NCBI RefSeq assembly: GCF_900166595.1
Contig: NZ_LT745763.1
Span: 3,096,986-3,160,985, forward strand
Direction of reading: 5' to 3'
Length of the DNA: 64,000 nucleotides
From: Virgibacillus dokdonensis
GTDB taxonomy: Bacteria > Bacillota > Bacilli > Bacillales > Amphibacillaceae
The position numbers and the translations under genes are program-made. Every line of letters begins with the position of its first letter. Position 1 is the stretch's first letter. The notes under the pieces are model-generated. The model was given only the letters and a program-made list of their open reading frames with translations, was not told the origin of the DNA and searched no databases. Positions 9,414-18,915 of this stretch are shown here, piece by piece.

Positions 9414-9540
9414 GCTCTTATCCTCCAATTTCCAATTAGAAAGTTTGTTCACCTAGTCACTACAGATAACTGTTTCCCATATGAAGAGTATATGTGTAAT
9501 AAAATGAAGCTTTATCTTTCATGATTTACTGCTGTGCTAG

Positions 9541-9620
9541 AGGCGCTGTGATCTCCCACTTAGATTTGTTCAGCAAGCATCTCCAATTATTGAGATAATA
9601 ATGTTACAGCGCCGTCCAGA
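9541..9620 (+). repeat. Repeat family C, copy 2 (3' half only)
   Basis: Begins GGCGCTGTGATCTCCCACTT and ends TTACAGCGCCGTCC. The outer stem GGCGCTGT / ACAGCGCC is covariant with the same stem at 3.5 kb (GGTGCTGT / ACAGCACC). It lies inside the iol operon between iolB and iolC, antisense to it when read in the plus direction. Confidence 0.7.
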
Positions 9621-9668
9621 TATATTATCAATTCATCTACACCTATTTCTTAGGGGGATGAATGCGTA

Positions 9669-10484
9669 TTACTTCCTCTTTAAAATCCACTCATGATCTA
9701 AATCGTTATGAAACTTCCAAATCTTTTTAGGACCAGCCATGACATTTAAATAATAGGAAGTGTAACCATCTGGCACTCCAACAGGGTGATAGCCTTTGGG
9801 AACGGAAACTACATCCCCATGCTCTACACTCATCGTTTCATCTAAAGAACGATCATCTGTATACACACGCTGGAACACAAAGCCTTGTTCAGGGTCTATT
9901 TCATGATAATACGTTTCCTCTAAAAATGATTCTTCTGGCAAATTATCCTGATCATGCTTGTGAGGAGGGTAACTTGAAAAATTACCCTCATCCGTATATA
10001 CCTCTACAACTAGTAAACTACTAGATACAGCTGAACTATCTGGTAATATATTGTGTACCATTCTTTTATTCTGATATTTCCCTCGATGCTCTACAGAGTT
10101 ATCAGCTGCCCGTATCACTTGAGCTTGCCGTTTTTCTGTTGCAGGTGCATAGCATAATGCTATCTTACAAGCACTTTTTGCAGCTATTTTTAATGTAGAA
10201 TCCTTTGAAACATAAACACTATCTGTCGGTTTCTTTTCAAATACGGAATCGCGTGTTCCTAATTCTTCAAACAGTTGATCTCCTGTTTTTACAGAAGCCT
10301 TTCCTGTTAAAACAACAATACATACTTCTTTATCAGTCAATTCTTCAGCATAGGTCGCTTGTTCATCCAACTGAATGAGTTTAAATGCGACGTATTTTAA
10401 ATCTGAATTTCTTTCATGAACATCTTGCAAAATAGTAACTCCAGAAACGTTATGATCGTTCGGTTTGTATTGCAACTTACTCAT
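9669..10484 (-). CDS. iolB: 5-deoxy-glucuronate isomerase IolB
   Basis: A 271-residue double-stranded beta-helix (cupin) enzyme. The metal-site pattern YPPHKHDQDNLPEESFLEE is the typical IolB motif with two His and a Glu, and a further His lies in VPKGYHPVGVPDGY. IolB converts 5-deoxy-glucuronate to 2-deoxy-5-keto-gluconate. The start is ATG 10484, seven bases from AGGAG; an ATG two codons upstream overlaps the ribosome site. The gene follows iolA by 12 bases. Cytoplasmic. Confidence 0.95.
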   Translation of the reverse strand: MSKLQYKPNDHNVSGVTILQDVHERNSDLKYVAFKLIQLDEQATYAEELTDKEVCIVVLTGKASVKTGDQLFEELGTRDSVFEKKPTDSVYVSKDSTLKIAAKSACKIALCYAPATEKRQAQVIRAADNSVEHRGKYQNKRMVHNILPDSSAVSSSLLVVEVYTDEGNFSSYPPHKHDQDNLPEESFLEETYYHEIDPEQGFVFQRVYTDDRSLDETMSVEHGDVVSVPKGYHPVGVPDGYTSYYLNVMAGPKKIWKFHNDLDHEWILKRK

Positions 10485-10496
10485 AACCATGCTCCT

Positions 10497-11960
10497 TTAT
10501 TTAAAATCTTTTGTTGCATATCTAGCGGTAACCACTTTCTTATGTGTGTAGAATTCAACACCGTCTTTTCCATTGGCGTGCAATGTTCCATAAAAAGATG
10601 ATTTCCACCCTGAAAATGGGAAGAATGCCATTGGTGCTGGAACACCTAAGTTAACTCCGAGCATACCCGCATCTATATTTTCACGGAAATAACGGATTGC
10701 ATTTGCACTATTCGTGAACAAGCATGCACCATTAGCGAATACAGATTTATTGGCCAATTCTACTCCTGCTGCCAGATTCTTCACTTTCACAACACAAAGA
10801 ACAGGCGCAAATAATTCCTCTTTCCAAATGGTCATTTCTGGAGTGACATCTGTAAATATAGTTGGACCGACAAAATATCCTTCACTTGGAATTCCTTCAC
10901 GACCATCCAATACTAATGTAGCACCTTCGTCTACACCTTTTTGAATATAATCAAATGTTTTTTGCTGATGTTCTTTACGAATAACTGGCCCTAAAAACAC
11001 CTCTTCATCTAATCCATTTCCCATTTTTAATTGTTTAGCTTCAGATGCCAGCTGTTCCATGAATGCATCATAAATACCTTCTTCTACTGCCACAACGGAT
11101 GCAGCCATACATCTTTCACCAGCAGAACCATAAGCAGCAGCGATTACATTCCGAATCGTTTCATCTAAGTCTGCGTCATTTAAAACAATGGTATGGTTTT
11201 TAGCACCAGTTAAAGCTTGCACGCGCTTAAGATTTTCAGAACCTTTTTGGTAAACATACTTTCCAACAGGTTCTGACCCTACAAAAGATACTGCTTGTAT
11301 TTCTGGATGTTCGAGTATTCCATTCACTACATCATGTGCACCATTTACAATTTGAAACACACCATCTGGAAGACCAGCTTCTTTAAACAATTCAGCTAAT
11401 TTTTCTGTTAAAAGTGGCGTACGTTCGGATGGTTTCAAAATAAATGTGTTTCCACATGCAATGGCCATTGGGAACATCCAACAAGGCACCATCATTGGAA
11501 AATTGAAAGGTGAGATTCCGCCAACTACACCAATAGGGTAACGATAATTGGTCGCTTCTACATCGGTAGCAATGGATGATAATGAATCTCCCATTGTTAA
11601 AGAAGGTGCTCCAGCAGCAAATTCTACATTTTCAATTCCACGTTGCACTTCCCCTAGAGCTTCACTGTATGCCTTTCCATTTTCAATCGTTATTAAACGA
11701 GCAAGATCCTCCTTGTTTTCCATGAGTAACTGTTGGAACTTAAATAAGATACGTGCTCTTTTTGGTACAGCAGTGTTACTCCATGAATGAAAAGCTTCAC
11801 TGGCTATTTCTACGGCTTCATCTAATTCTTTTTTTGTGGAAATAGGAACTCTTGCAACGACTTCCTCTGTTGCTGGATTTAAAACATCTTCAAAAGTTTT
11901 CGTTTCACTTCCAACCCATTTTCCATTCACAAAGTTTTTCAAAGTTCTAATTTCACCCAT
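10497..11960 (-). CDS. iolA: Methylmalonate-semialdehyde dehydrogenase (acylating) IolA/MmsA
   Basis: A 487-residue aldehyde dehydrogenase, the same length as B. subtilis IolA. Features seen: the NAD-binding [13 protein letters not shown] region, the glycine motif FVGSEPVG, and the catalytic Cys in [11 protein letters not shown] typical of CoA-acylating MSDH. It converts malonate semialdehyde (or methylmalonate semialdehyde) to acetyl- or propionyl-CoA with NAD and CoA. ATG 11960 matches the family start [13 protein letters not shown]; an in-frame GTG at 11969 overlaps the ribosome site. It is the first gene of the operon, transcribed away from iolR. Confidence 0.96.
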   Translation of the reverse strand: MGEIRTLKNFVNGKWVGSETKTFEDVLNPATEEVVARVPISTKKELDEAVEIASEAFHSWSNTAVPKRARILFKFQQLLMENKEDLARLITIENGKAYSEALGEVQRGIENVEFAAGAPSLTMGDSLSSIATDVEATNYRYPIGVVGGISPFNFPMMVPCWMFPMAIACGNTFILKPSERTPLLTEKLAELFKEAGLPDGVFQIVNGAHDVVNGILEHPEIQAVSFVGSEPVGKYVYQKGSENLKRVQALTGAKNHTIVLNDADLDETIRNVIAAAYGSAGERCMAASVVAVEEGIYDAFMEQLASEAKQLKMGNGLDEEVFLGPVIRKEHQQKTFDYIQKGVDEGATLVLDGREGIPSEGYFVGPTIFTDVTPEMTIWKEELFAPVLCVVKVKNLAAGVELANKSVFANGACLFTNSANAIRYFRENIDAGMLGVNLGVPAPMAFFPFSGWKSSFYGTLHANGKDGVEFYTHKKVVTARYATKDFK

Positions 11961-11991
11961 TATGAACACCTCTTTTTGAGTTTTATTGTTA

Positions 11992-12025
11992 TCTTTTGAT
12001 TAACATTTAGTTATATGTTGATTAC
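11992..12025. promoter_or_regulatory. IolR operator region downstream of the iolA promoter
   Basis: TCTTTTGATTA at 11992-12002 is, on the minus strand, a full match to the B. subtilis IolR half-site WRAYCAADARD. A second TTGATTA lies at 12018-12024. Both sit between the iolA -10 and its start codon, where repressor binding would block transcription. The consensus is established for B. subtilis; binding here is inferred. Confidence 0.6.
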
Positions 12026-12031
12026 AATTCA

Positions 12032-12060
12032 ATATTATATTAAACTTATATTAAAGTCAA
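12032..12060 (-). promoter_or_regulatory. Sigma-A promoter of iolABCDJ
   Basis: On the minus strand TTGACT (12055-12060), a 17-base spacer and TAATAT (12032-12037). The operator repeats lie immediately downstream. Confidence 0.6.
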
Positions 12061-12109
12061 GGTTTGATCATTTATTATCATCACTTTATTATTAAAACAT
12101 GGTTAACTG

Positions 12110-12138
12110 TTGATTAACTACTATGAAAATGGTATCTT
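12110..12138 (+). promoter_or_regulatory. Promoter of iolR with overlapping IolR-type site
   Basis: TTGATT (12110-12115), 17 bases, TATCTT (12133-12138). The -35 is embedded in GTTAACTGTTGATTAACTA, which resembles the IolR site, so autoregulation is likely. Confidence 0.55.
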
Positions 12139-12171
12139 GAAATACAATAATATGACTAAGGAGCGCTTAAA

Positions 12172-12942
12172 ATGAAATTAAAAAGAATACAGGAAATTGA
12201 AGCTTACGTTCACGAAAACGGTAGTGCAAGCATTGATGAACTTTGTGATAAGTTTAATGTGTCTAAAAACACTATTCGTCGTGATATAAACAAAATTGTA
12301 GAAAATGGGACAATAAAAAAAGTCTATGGTGGAGTTGCTTCTGTTTCTAATCAGCTTAAACCCTACGAGCATCGCCACTCCAGCCATTCAGAAGAGAAAA
12401 TAGCCATTGGTAAAGCCGCAGCGGCGGAAATTGAGGATAACGATCTTGTTTTTATTGATTCCGGTACAACAACTAGTTGTATAGGCGATTTTTTTGATCC
12501 GGAAAAAAGAGTAACCATCATTACCAATAACTTAAATATTATTAATAAAGCCGCTGAGTTAAGTAATTATCAGCTCATATTAATAGGTATGACATATAAA
12601 CGTGCTACCAGATCTTTTGTCAATGTAGAGTCTTGGGAATACTTTAAACGCATCAATATTACCAAAAGCTTTATGGCAGCAACAGGACTTTCAATTGAAC
12701 GCGGTGTTACGAATTCAGATTTACTAGAATATGATATTAAAAGCCGCATTGTCGAAAAGACGGATCGAAACATTCTGCTAGTCGATCATTCAAAATTCGA
12801 TAAAGCCGCTTTAGTCACCTATTCAAATGTTGAAAAGTTTCATCAAATCATTACTTCAGATTCTATTCCAGAAAACTATAAAGTCTATTGTAAGGAGAAA
12901 GGTATTAAAATTAATTATGTCAATCAAAATAAAAGTCATTAA
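12172..12942 (+). CDS. iolR: Inositol operon repressor IolR (DeoR family)
   Basis: The 256-residue DeoR-family regulator has an N-terminal helix-turn-helix (about residues 18-42, SIDELCDKFNVSKNTIRRDI) and a C-terminal sugar-phosphate sensing domain with FIDSGTTTSC and the late KFDKAALVTYS motif. IolR represses iol genes until a phosphorylated catabolite (DKGP in B. subtilis) releases it. The gene is divergent from iolA with a 211-base shared regulatory region that contains IolR-like sites. AAGGAGCG lies about seven bases before ATG 12172. Confidence 0.92.
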   Translation: MKLKRIQEIEAYVHENGSASIDELCDKFNVSKNTIRRDINKIVENGTIKKVYGGVASVSNQLKPYEHRHSSHSEEKIAIGKAAAAEIEDNDLVFIDSGTTTSCIGDFFDPEKRVTIITNNLNIINKAAELSNYQLILIGMTYKRATRSFVNVESWEYFKRINITKSFMAATGLSIERGVTNSDLLEYDIKSRIVEKTDRNILLVDHSKFDKAALVTYSNVEKFHQIITSDSIPENYKVYCKEKGIKINYVNQNKSH

Positions 12943-13139
12943 ACTTCTAAAATCCCTTGCTCATCCGCCTTCATTTGCTAGGGGCTAATGTTATACATTC
13001 TGCCCTTTTCTTTCCCCTTACCCACGCTTCTTAAAATACGGCATTGTGTTGCTACTTTTTCAATTTTTACATGCTATTAGCTATATTTTCTCATCATCTC
13101 CATGCCATTTTTATATTACCAAAGTCTTTATAACCTAGA

Positions 13140-13200
13140 ACGCCATCTCTTTCTCATACTATAACCCTAAAAATTTTATACTTTCCTATCGCAAAATAAA
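13140..13200 (+). repeat. Repeat family B, copy 1 (partial)
   Basis: Contains the family core TACTATAACCCTAAAAATTT followed by TATACTTTCCTATCG. Related copies lie at about 18.92, 20.73, 30.89 and 49.23 kb. The 5' hairpin seen in other copies is weak here. Confidence 0.6.
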
Positions 13201-13210
13201 AAACATAACA

Positions 13211-13390
13211 GGATAAAGTGATTCTCAATCGGCGGGGTCTCACCCCACCGATTATCAGTAACCCAAGGATATCATCGCCTCTTAAGAAGGAAGTGACTTA
13301 GATGTTTTATGTACCACTTAGACTTGTACAGATTCGCATCTCCAATTCTTTGAGCGAGAGTGTTACAGCACCTTCTACCCGGGATAAATA
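13211..13390 (+). repeat. Repeat family C, copy 3
   Basis: Begins GATAAAGTGATTCTCAATCG and ends TTACAGCACCTTCTACCCGG then GATAAA. It has the same order of blocks as copy 1 (CCACTTAGACTTG, CATCTCCAATT), but the 5' arm of the outer stem is not preserved. It fills most of the gap between iolR and the tautomerase gene. Confidence 0.7.
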
Positions 13391-13427
13391 GCACTTTATC
13401 TATTCTGTTACGTTTTTTGTATTAAAT

Positions 13428-13817
13428 CTATAACTCACCATTTAAAAATTGTGCCTCACCAAATCCAAAGCTCCAATCGCTTGCACTGTTCGTCACAATT
13501 GAAACCATTACATCCTTCGAGTCCATACCGCAAATCTCATTCAATTCCTTGACAAGGAGGTTATAGAATAATTTCTTTTGCTTATCCGTTCGAGGTGTAC
13601 TTCTTACAGAAATAGCCACAACTTCATCGCTTCTTTTAAATCCTAAGCCTGTATCTTCTATGATTAGTTCATGTTTGGGATGCTGATGAACTATTTGATA
13701 TCTATCACCCTCAGGAACTTCAAATGCTTTAACAACAGCACGGTGAGATGCATCTAATAATAACTTGATTTCTTCTTCCGTCCTACCTTCTATCAAATCA
13801 AACGTAAGTAACGGCAT
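13428..13817 (-). CDS. Tautomerase-superfamily protein (4-oxalocrotonate tautomerase / MSAD type)
   Basis: A 129-residue protein beginning Met-Pro, so the processed N-terminal Pro1 can serve as catalytic base. The two beta-alpha-beta halves are fused in one chain, as in malonate-semialdehyde-decarboxylase-type and YusQ-like members. It lies at the promoter-distal end of the iolE-iolG cluster, 86 bases after iolG, which suggests a role on a pathway intermediate such as a keto-enol step or malonate semialdehyde; this is inference. GGGGGGAAGG lies upstream of ATG 13817. Confidence 0.8.
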   Translation of the reverse strand: MPLLTFDLIEGRTEEEIKLLLDASHRAVVKAFEVPEGDRYQIVHQHPKHELIIEDTGLGFKRSDEVVAISVRSTPRTDKQKKLFYNLLVKELNEICGMDSKDVMVSIVTNSASDWSFGFGEAQFLNGEL

Positions 13818-13903
13818 ATACCTTCCCCCCTATTGTTAATACCTTATTTTTATACGACATCTATAAGATTTAATTTTCTCCATTATCCACAAACAGAAAA
13901 AAA

Positions 13904-14923
13904 TTATTGATATTTTTCTACTTTTATTGGAAGTCCAGTTAATAACGATTCTTTTGCCGCAGAAGCAATTCGCTGTGCCATGATGCCATCAACGAAGCCA
14001 CAAGGAACTTCCTCATCGTTATTAATTGCTTCAAAAAACTGTTCTACCTCTTCAATAAAAGCATCATTATATCTTTCTAAAAAGAAGTGTAGCGGGTTAC
14101 TACTTTTTACACCCTCTTTTAATAGAACCTCAACACTAGATTCTTTTTCATTATTTACTTTTGCTGATCCTTTTGACCCAAATGCCTCTAATTGCTGATC
14201 ATATCCATATACAGCTTGTCGACTATTGTCAATAACACCTACTAAACCGTTTTCAAATTTTAAAGTAATTAATGCTGTGTCAATATCTTCATACTGCTTA
14301 ATCTCTGGATTTATGAGCGCTCCACCTACCACATATACTTCTTCAACCTCAGAACCCGATATGAAACGGGCCATATCAAAATCATGAATACTCATATCCA
14401 TAAATATACCACCAGAGTGAGATACATATTCCAAAGAGGGTGGTTCGGGATCTCGAGATTGAATCTTTAAAATATGCAAATCACCAATAGCTTTATTTTT
14501 TACCAACTCTTTCGTTTTTGCAAAGTTACGATCAAATCTTCTATTAAAGCCCAATTGAAACTTCACACCAGCTTGTTTTACTACCTTATGAGCTTTACAC
14601 GTATTTTCATCCGAAAAGCATATCGGCTTTTCGCAAAAGATGTGCTTTCCTGCTTTTGCTGCTTCTGTGATAATTTGAACATGCAAACTGGTAGGAGCAC
14701 ATATAAAAACCACATTAATTTCTGGATCGCTTATAATATTTTTATAGTCTTTGGTTAAATTTTCCACTCCAGACTCAGAAAACCAATCTTTCATATGATC
14801 AGCCTGGGGATCTGATACTGTTTTCAGACGTACATTAGGCATATTTCTCATATTATTAATATGCAATCTCCCAATTCTTCCTGCTCCAATTACTCCTACT
14901 ACATTCACTTTTTCTTTTTCCAT
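13904..14923 (-). CDS. iolG: Inositol 2-dehydrogenase IolG (Gfo/Idh/MocA family)
   Basis: About 339 residues: a Rossmann domain with VGVIGAGRIGRLHI, then EKPI with the catalytic Lys, the GFNRRFD motif, and IHDFDMARF with the conserved Asp-His pair. SRDPEPPS and DTALITL are typical of myo-inositol 2-dehydrogenases. It oxidises myo-inositol to scyllo-inosose with NAD. ATG 14923 has GAGAGG ten bases upstream; an upstream in-frame ATG at 14956 with AAGGAA is possible. It follows the sodium symporter and is one of two Gfo/Idh/MocA genes in the unit. Confidence 0.88.
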   Translation of the reverse strand: MEKEKVNVVGVIGAGRIGRLHINNMRNMPNVRLKTVSDPQADHMKDWFSESGVENLTKDYKNIISDPEINVVFICAPTSLHVQIITEAAKAGKHIFCEKPICFSDENTCKAHKVVKQAGVKFQLGFNRRFDRNFAKTKELVKNKAIGDLHILKIQSRDPEPPSLEYVSHSGGIFMDMSIHDFDMARFISGSEVEEVYVVGGALINPEIKQYEDIDTALITLKFENGLVGVIDNSRQAVYGYDQQLEAFGSKGSAKVNNEKESSVEVLLKEGVKSSNPLHFFLERYNDAFIEEVEQFFEAINNDEEVPCGFVDGIMAQRIASAAKESLLTGLPIKVEKYQ

Positions 14924-14971
14924 GATTTGATATCCTCTCTCTTTTAGATATTTCATCGTTGTTATTTTCCT

Positions 14972-16567
14972 TTAATTAGCTAACACAACAGGCGAGAAAA
15001 CAGTATACATAATTACCACTAATAACAAAGCTATGGCACTCACCCATTTCACATGTTTCCAAGGAGTCATATCAACCTTATTAAGATTTGCTTGGAATTG
15101 AAAAGGTTCTTTTAATGGATTTATTCTTGTTGACATCCATAAAACGAAACAATCTAATATAAATAAAACACTAAATATATAAAGATAGTTTATCTCAGCG
15201 AGCAACCCTTGAGCTGCAATATAAACAACAAGGTGGAAGGAGAAAGTAATTTTGGCCCCTTGCGCAGTAACTCGCTTGTTCCAAAAACCAAATAGAATAA
15301 TAACTAGTAACGGCAAACTATATAACCCGTTAAACTCCTGTATAACGTTATATAAGCCAGTTGGTGCAAAAGCAATTAATGGCGCAATGATTATTGATAT
15401 AAACCCAACAATGACGGTTACAATTTTCCCCATCCTAGCGACTTGTCTATCTGTTGCATCTTTATTAAAAATTGGCTTGTAAAAATCCAAAGAAAACAAA
15501 GTGGCCGTTGAGTTTAATGAACCAACAAATGAGCTTAATATTGCACCAAATATAACAGCCGCAAAGATGCCATATGCCCATTCAGGTAACACTGCCGAAA
15601 CTAAACTCGGATAAGCGTCATCTTGATTAGCAATGCCTCCATCAAACATATTAAAAGCAACAATACCCGGTAATACTAGAAATAAGGCTCCAAAAACTTT
15701 AAAGAAAGCTACATAAAGCGCACCTTTTTGTCCTTCTTTCAAACTTTTTCCACCTAGCGCTTTTTGCACAATCATTTGATTACAACACCAAAAATATAAA
15801 TTATTGAACAACATCCCTAACATTAAGGTAGGCCACGGGACATAATCAGAATCTATAGCGCCCCAAGCATTTAACTTTTCCGCTGTATTTTCACGAATAA
15901 AATGAACCCCGTCCATAGCGCTTCCATTTCCAAGTGTCACTATTCCCAAGATTAATATCAGTATACCTCCTGTAAGTAGACCAAATCCATAAATAGTATC
16001 ACTAAAAGCACTTAATGAAAGCCCTCCCATTAAGAGGTATAAAACTCCTACAGCGCCAATAAAAGCTGCACAAATAGCAACTGCTATTAGTGGATCTACA
16101 CCTAGGATTTCATCTATGTTAAACAACTTATTAAAAACCAAAGCTCCAGAATAAAGTACTACAGGCAAAAATGAAGTCAAGTACGTAAACATAAACAGTA
16201 TGGAGATAAGCCTTTTTGTAAACGTATCATAGCGAATTTCAATAAAGTCAGAAATCGTATTTACGCCATACTTCATGTACCTCGGAAGAAAAACTAAAGC
16301 TAATAAAACAATCGCAATTGCAGAGGTGACCTCCCAAGCCATGACTTCCATACCAGCTGCATAACTTTGACCATTCTGTCCAACTAGTTGTTCTGTTGAT
16401 AAGTTCGTCATAATGATTGTCCCTGCTATAGACAATCCCGTTAGACTATGACCTCCCATAAAAAATCCTTCTGCAGTAGAAATATCAATATTTCTACTTT
16501 TCCGCCATGCATAAAGCCATACTAGAGCTATAATGACAACAAATGTCACTAGGGCAAACGCATTCAA
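14972..16567 (-). CDS. Sodium:solute symporter (SSS/SLC5 family), probable inositol transporter
   Basis: The 531-residue membrane protein has about 13-14 hydrophobic segments. The N-terminal region GFFMGGHSLTGLSIAGTIIM and the later TISDFIEIRYD motif are typical of the solute:sodium symporter family. Its place between two inositol dehydrogenases, directly before iolG, suggests uptake of myo-inositol or a stereoisomer driven by Na+. This differs from B. subtilis, where the MFS protein IolT is used. The start is TTG 16567, eight bases after GAGGGGG. Confidence 0.85.
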   Translation of the reverse strand: MNAFALVTFVVIIALVWLYAWRKSRNIDISTAEGFFMGGHSLTGLSIAGTIIMTNLSTEQLVGQNGQSYAAGMEVMAWEVTSAIAIVLLALVFLPRYMKYGVNTISDFIEIRYDTFTKRLISILFMFTYLTSFLPVVLYSGALVFNKLFNIDEILGVDPLIAVAICAAFIGAVGVLYLLMGGLSLSAFSDTIYGFGLLTGGILILILGIVTLGNGSAMDGVHFIRENTAEKLNAWGAIDSDYVPWPTLMLGMLFNNLYFWCCNQMIVQKALGGKSLKEGQKGALYVAFFKVFGALFLVLPGIVAFNMFDGGIANQDDAYPSLVSAVLPEWAYGIFAAVIFGAILSSFVGSLNSTATLFSLDFYKPIFNKDATDRQVARMGKIVTVIVGFISIIIAPLIAFAPTGLYNVIQEFNGLYSLPLLVIILFGFWNKRVTAQGAKITFSFHLVVYIAAQGLLAEINYLYIFSVLFILDCFVLWMSTRINPLKEPFQFQANLNKVDMTPWKHVKWVSAIALLLVVIMYTVFSPVVLAN

Positions 16568-16602
16568 TGTATCCCCCTCGTTTCTAACTTCTTTTAATGA
16601 AA

Positions 16603-17628
16603 TTATTTAGATATTTCGATCATTTTTCCAGCGTCAACCGATTCTTGACAAGCATTCGCAATTACTGTACTTTCCAAACCATCGTATACAGTTATACCTG
16701 GTTGTTTCCCATCCTGAATACACAAAATAAATTCTTTCATCTCTCGGAAAAAGGCCTCTTTAAAACGTTCTGAAAAATGTTGCGAAGTAGGCCTTACCAC
16801 TCCTTGATTATTAAAAATGGAAACTTGATTCTTTTCAGGTTCCTGCGCAATGCGCAGCATTCCTTTTGACCCTATTAGTTCCGTTTCCACATGATAACCG
16901 TGCGCCGCATTTCTACCGGCAACTAAAAGAGCCATTGTATCATCCTCTAATTGCATCATAGCGGCTCCAGTTTCTAAATCACCTAAATCATCTAATTCAG
17001 GATAAGTAGTATTCTTTCCAATTGCCCACACGCGTTTCACTTCTTTTCCAGAGAACCATCTGACTAAATCGATATCATGGATAGCCATGTCAGCGAATAG
17101 CCCACCACTTTTACTGTTTGTTGCAAATTTCACAAAATTTTCTAATTCAGAAGCTGGATCAATGCCATAACAGCGAATTAAAGTTAAATCACCAATTTCA
17201 CCATTGTCTACCTTTTGTTTTGCGTATTGATAAGACTTATCATAACGTCTCATAAAGCCTAAGTGGAATATTTGTTTCGGATAACCTTCTACTACTTCAA
17301 TCGTTTTTTCTATATCTTCTACTTCTACACCGATTGGCTTTTCACAAAATACATGCAGCCCTTTTTTCATAGCTAAACGGATATGTTCACCATGAAGCCC
17401 CGATGGAGAAGCAATCACTACTGCATCAATTTCAGCATCCAAGAGCATATTTTCAAAACTTGTATACGTTTTCTCCACACCTAGCTTTGTTTTTGCCATT
17501 TGGAGTTCTTCATCCACAAAACTACAAACAGCTACCAATACAGCTTCTGGAATTCTCTCCACAATATTTTCAGCATGAGTAAAACCCATTCTTCCTAAAC
17601 CAACAATTCCCAAATTTATTTTCTTCAA
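16603..17628 (-). CDS. Second inositol dehydrogenase (Gfo/Idh/MocA family)
   Basis: The 341-residue oxidoreductase has LGIVGLGRMGFTHAE at the N-terminus, EKPIGVEVED with the catalytic Lys, GFMRRYDKSY, and MAIHDIDLVRWF. It is clearly related to the iolG product at 14 kb but different in sequence, so it may act on scyllo- or D-chiro-inositol (IolX/IolW-like) or provide a redundant myo-inositol activity. It sits 75 bases downstream of iolE. The start TTG 17628 follows GGGAG closely, with AGGAGGGG further upstream. Confidence 0.85.
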   Translation of the reverse strand: MKKINLGIVGLGRMGFTHAENIVERIPEAVLVAVCSFVDEELQMAKTKLGVEKTYTSFENMLLDAEIDAVVIASPSGLHGEHIRLAMKKGLHVFCEKPIGVEVEDIEKTIEVVEGYPKQIFHLGFMRRYDKSYQYAKQKVDNGEIGDLTLIRCYGIDPASELENFVKFATNSKSGGLFADMAIHDIDLVRWFSGKEVKRVWAIGKNTTYPELDDLGDLETGAAMMQLEDDTMALLVAGRNAAHGYHVETELIGSKGMLRIAQEPEKNQVSIFNNQGVVRPTSQHFSERFKEAFFREMKEFILCIQDGKQPGITVYDGLESTVIANACQESVDAGKMIEISK

Positions 17629-17703
17629 TTAGCTCCCAGCCCCTCCTGTGTCATAAATATTCGACTTATTTTAGATAGAATGATGAGATGACGCCAGAGA
17701 AAA

Positions 17704-18612
17704 CTACTGTATAGATGCCAATGATTTATTTAAAGGCAATAATGTCTCATCAATGTACTTTTTTCCTTTTAAGGCATATTCTAAAGGATGCGCTTTATTA
17801 GGATCTTGTTCTGCTTCTATAATAATCCACCCTTCATATCCAGATGAAAGCAATTTTTTATAAACTGGGACAAAATCAATATTTCCATCACCAGGAACCG
17901 TGAACATTCCAGCTAAAAATGATTGTAAAAATGATTTCCCCTCTTTGTTACATTCCTCTTTTTCATCTTTACGAACATCTTTAAAATGAACATGTTTTAT
18001 TCTATCTATATGCTTATTTAGTAGATGCATATATTCATCATCAGACACATAGATATGCCCTGTGTCATAAAGCAAATTCACATAATTTTGGTCTGTATTG
18101 TACATTAAACGATCGACCTCTTCTAGGGTTTGAATACCCGTTCCCATATGATGATGATAGACAAGTTTCAACTCATATTCATGCGCTACCTTACCAAGAA
18201 GATCTAATCCACTACATAAACGGTCCCATTCTCCATCTGAAAAAAACGGTTTTTCGGCAAATACATTCTTATCAGTTCCCTGAATGCTATACGTTTGTTC
18301 AGATACTACAGCGACATCTGCATTTACCGCATTTAAATATTCACAATGCTTACGAAATGCTTTTTCCGCCTCTTCGATACCATCTCGAATAATATAACTA
18401 CTAAACCACTTACCAGCAATTCTTAATTTGCGAAGTTCCAATTCCTTATTTAATACTTCTGCTTCCGGAAAGAAGCCTCCCACTTCTGTTCCTGCATAAT
18501 CAGCAACAGCAATGTCACTTAAAACATGTGATAGCGTGTTTTCTGCTCCAATTTCAGGAATGTCATCATTTCTCCAACCAATCGGTGCGATTCCCCATGC
18601 AATATTCGTCAT
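17704..18612 (-). CDS. iolE: Inosose dehydratase IolE
   Basis: A 302-residue TIM-barrel enzyme of the xylose-isomerase-like family. Metal and catalytic stretches seen are [28 protein letters not shown] and [11 protein letters not shown], and the start [17 protein letters not shown] is typical of IolE. It dehydrates scyllo-inosose to the diketone used by IolD. ATG 18612 follows GGAAGGGTG; the open frame extends upstream without a ribosome site. It is the first gene of the second inositol operon, behind a promoter with a cre site and IolR-type operators. Confidence 0.95.
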   Translation of the reverse strand: MTNIAWGIAPIGWRNDDIPEIGAENTLSHVLSDIAVADYAGTEVGGFFPEAEVLNKELELRKLRIAGKWFSSYIIRDGIEEAEKAFRKHCEYLNAVNADVAVVSEQTYSIQGTDKNVFAEKPFFSDGEWDRLCSGLDLLGKVAHEYELKLVYHHHMGTGIQTLEEVDRLMYNTDQNYVNLLYDTGHIYVSDDEYMHLLNKHIDRIKHVHFKDVRKDEKEECNKEGKSFLQSFLAGMFTVPGDGNIDFVPVYKKLLSSGYEGWIIIEAEQDPNKAHPLEYALKGKKYIDETLLPLNKSLASIQ

Positions 18613-18705
18613 TAAAATTACACCCTTCCATATTTTATTAATAAAGTTAACCAATAACTTGTTAATTATATCCTTATAAAAGTAAAAACAACAACTTAAT
18701 ATCAT

Positions 18706-18736
18706 ATCTTGGTTAAGTATTGGTTATGTTTGATTA
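18706..18736. promoter_or_regulatory. Triple IolR-type operator at the iolE promoter
   Basis: On the minus strand TAATCAA, TAACCAA and TAACCAA repeat at 10- and 11-base spacing just downstream of the -10, so all lie on the same DNA face. They resemble the tandem half-sites bound by B. subtilis IolR. Two further related TAAC-rich stretches lie closer to iolE. Confidence 0.6.
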
Positions 18737-18737
18737 C

Positions 18738-18766
18738 ATTATATATTTAAAAGCGTTTACAGTCAA
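18738..18766 (-). promoter_or_regulatory. Sigma-A promoter of the iolE operon
   Basis: On the minus strand TTGACT (18761-18766), exactly 17 bases, and a consensus TATAAT (18738-18743). The best-looking sigma-A promoter in the window. Confidence 0.8.
18748..18761 (-). promoter_or_regulatory. cre site (CcpA) inside the iolE promoter
   Basis: TGTAAACGCTTTTA on the minus strand matches the cre pattern TGWNANCGNTNWCA except for one base near the end. It fills the -35 to -10 spacer, so CcpA binding would block RNA polymerase, giving glucose repression of inositol use. Confidence 0.65.
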
Positions 18767-18915
18767 TAATTTCTTTGTGACATATTAATGTATAACAAGG
18801 TGTATTAAAATTTCTGTATAATTTGGTTGTTTTTTGGTATTATTTTGATTAAGTACAACTATAATGTAGACATAGGTGATCATCATTATAAAACCCATTG
18901 ATTCACTCCACATTA

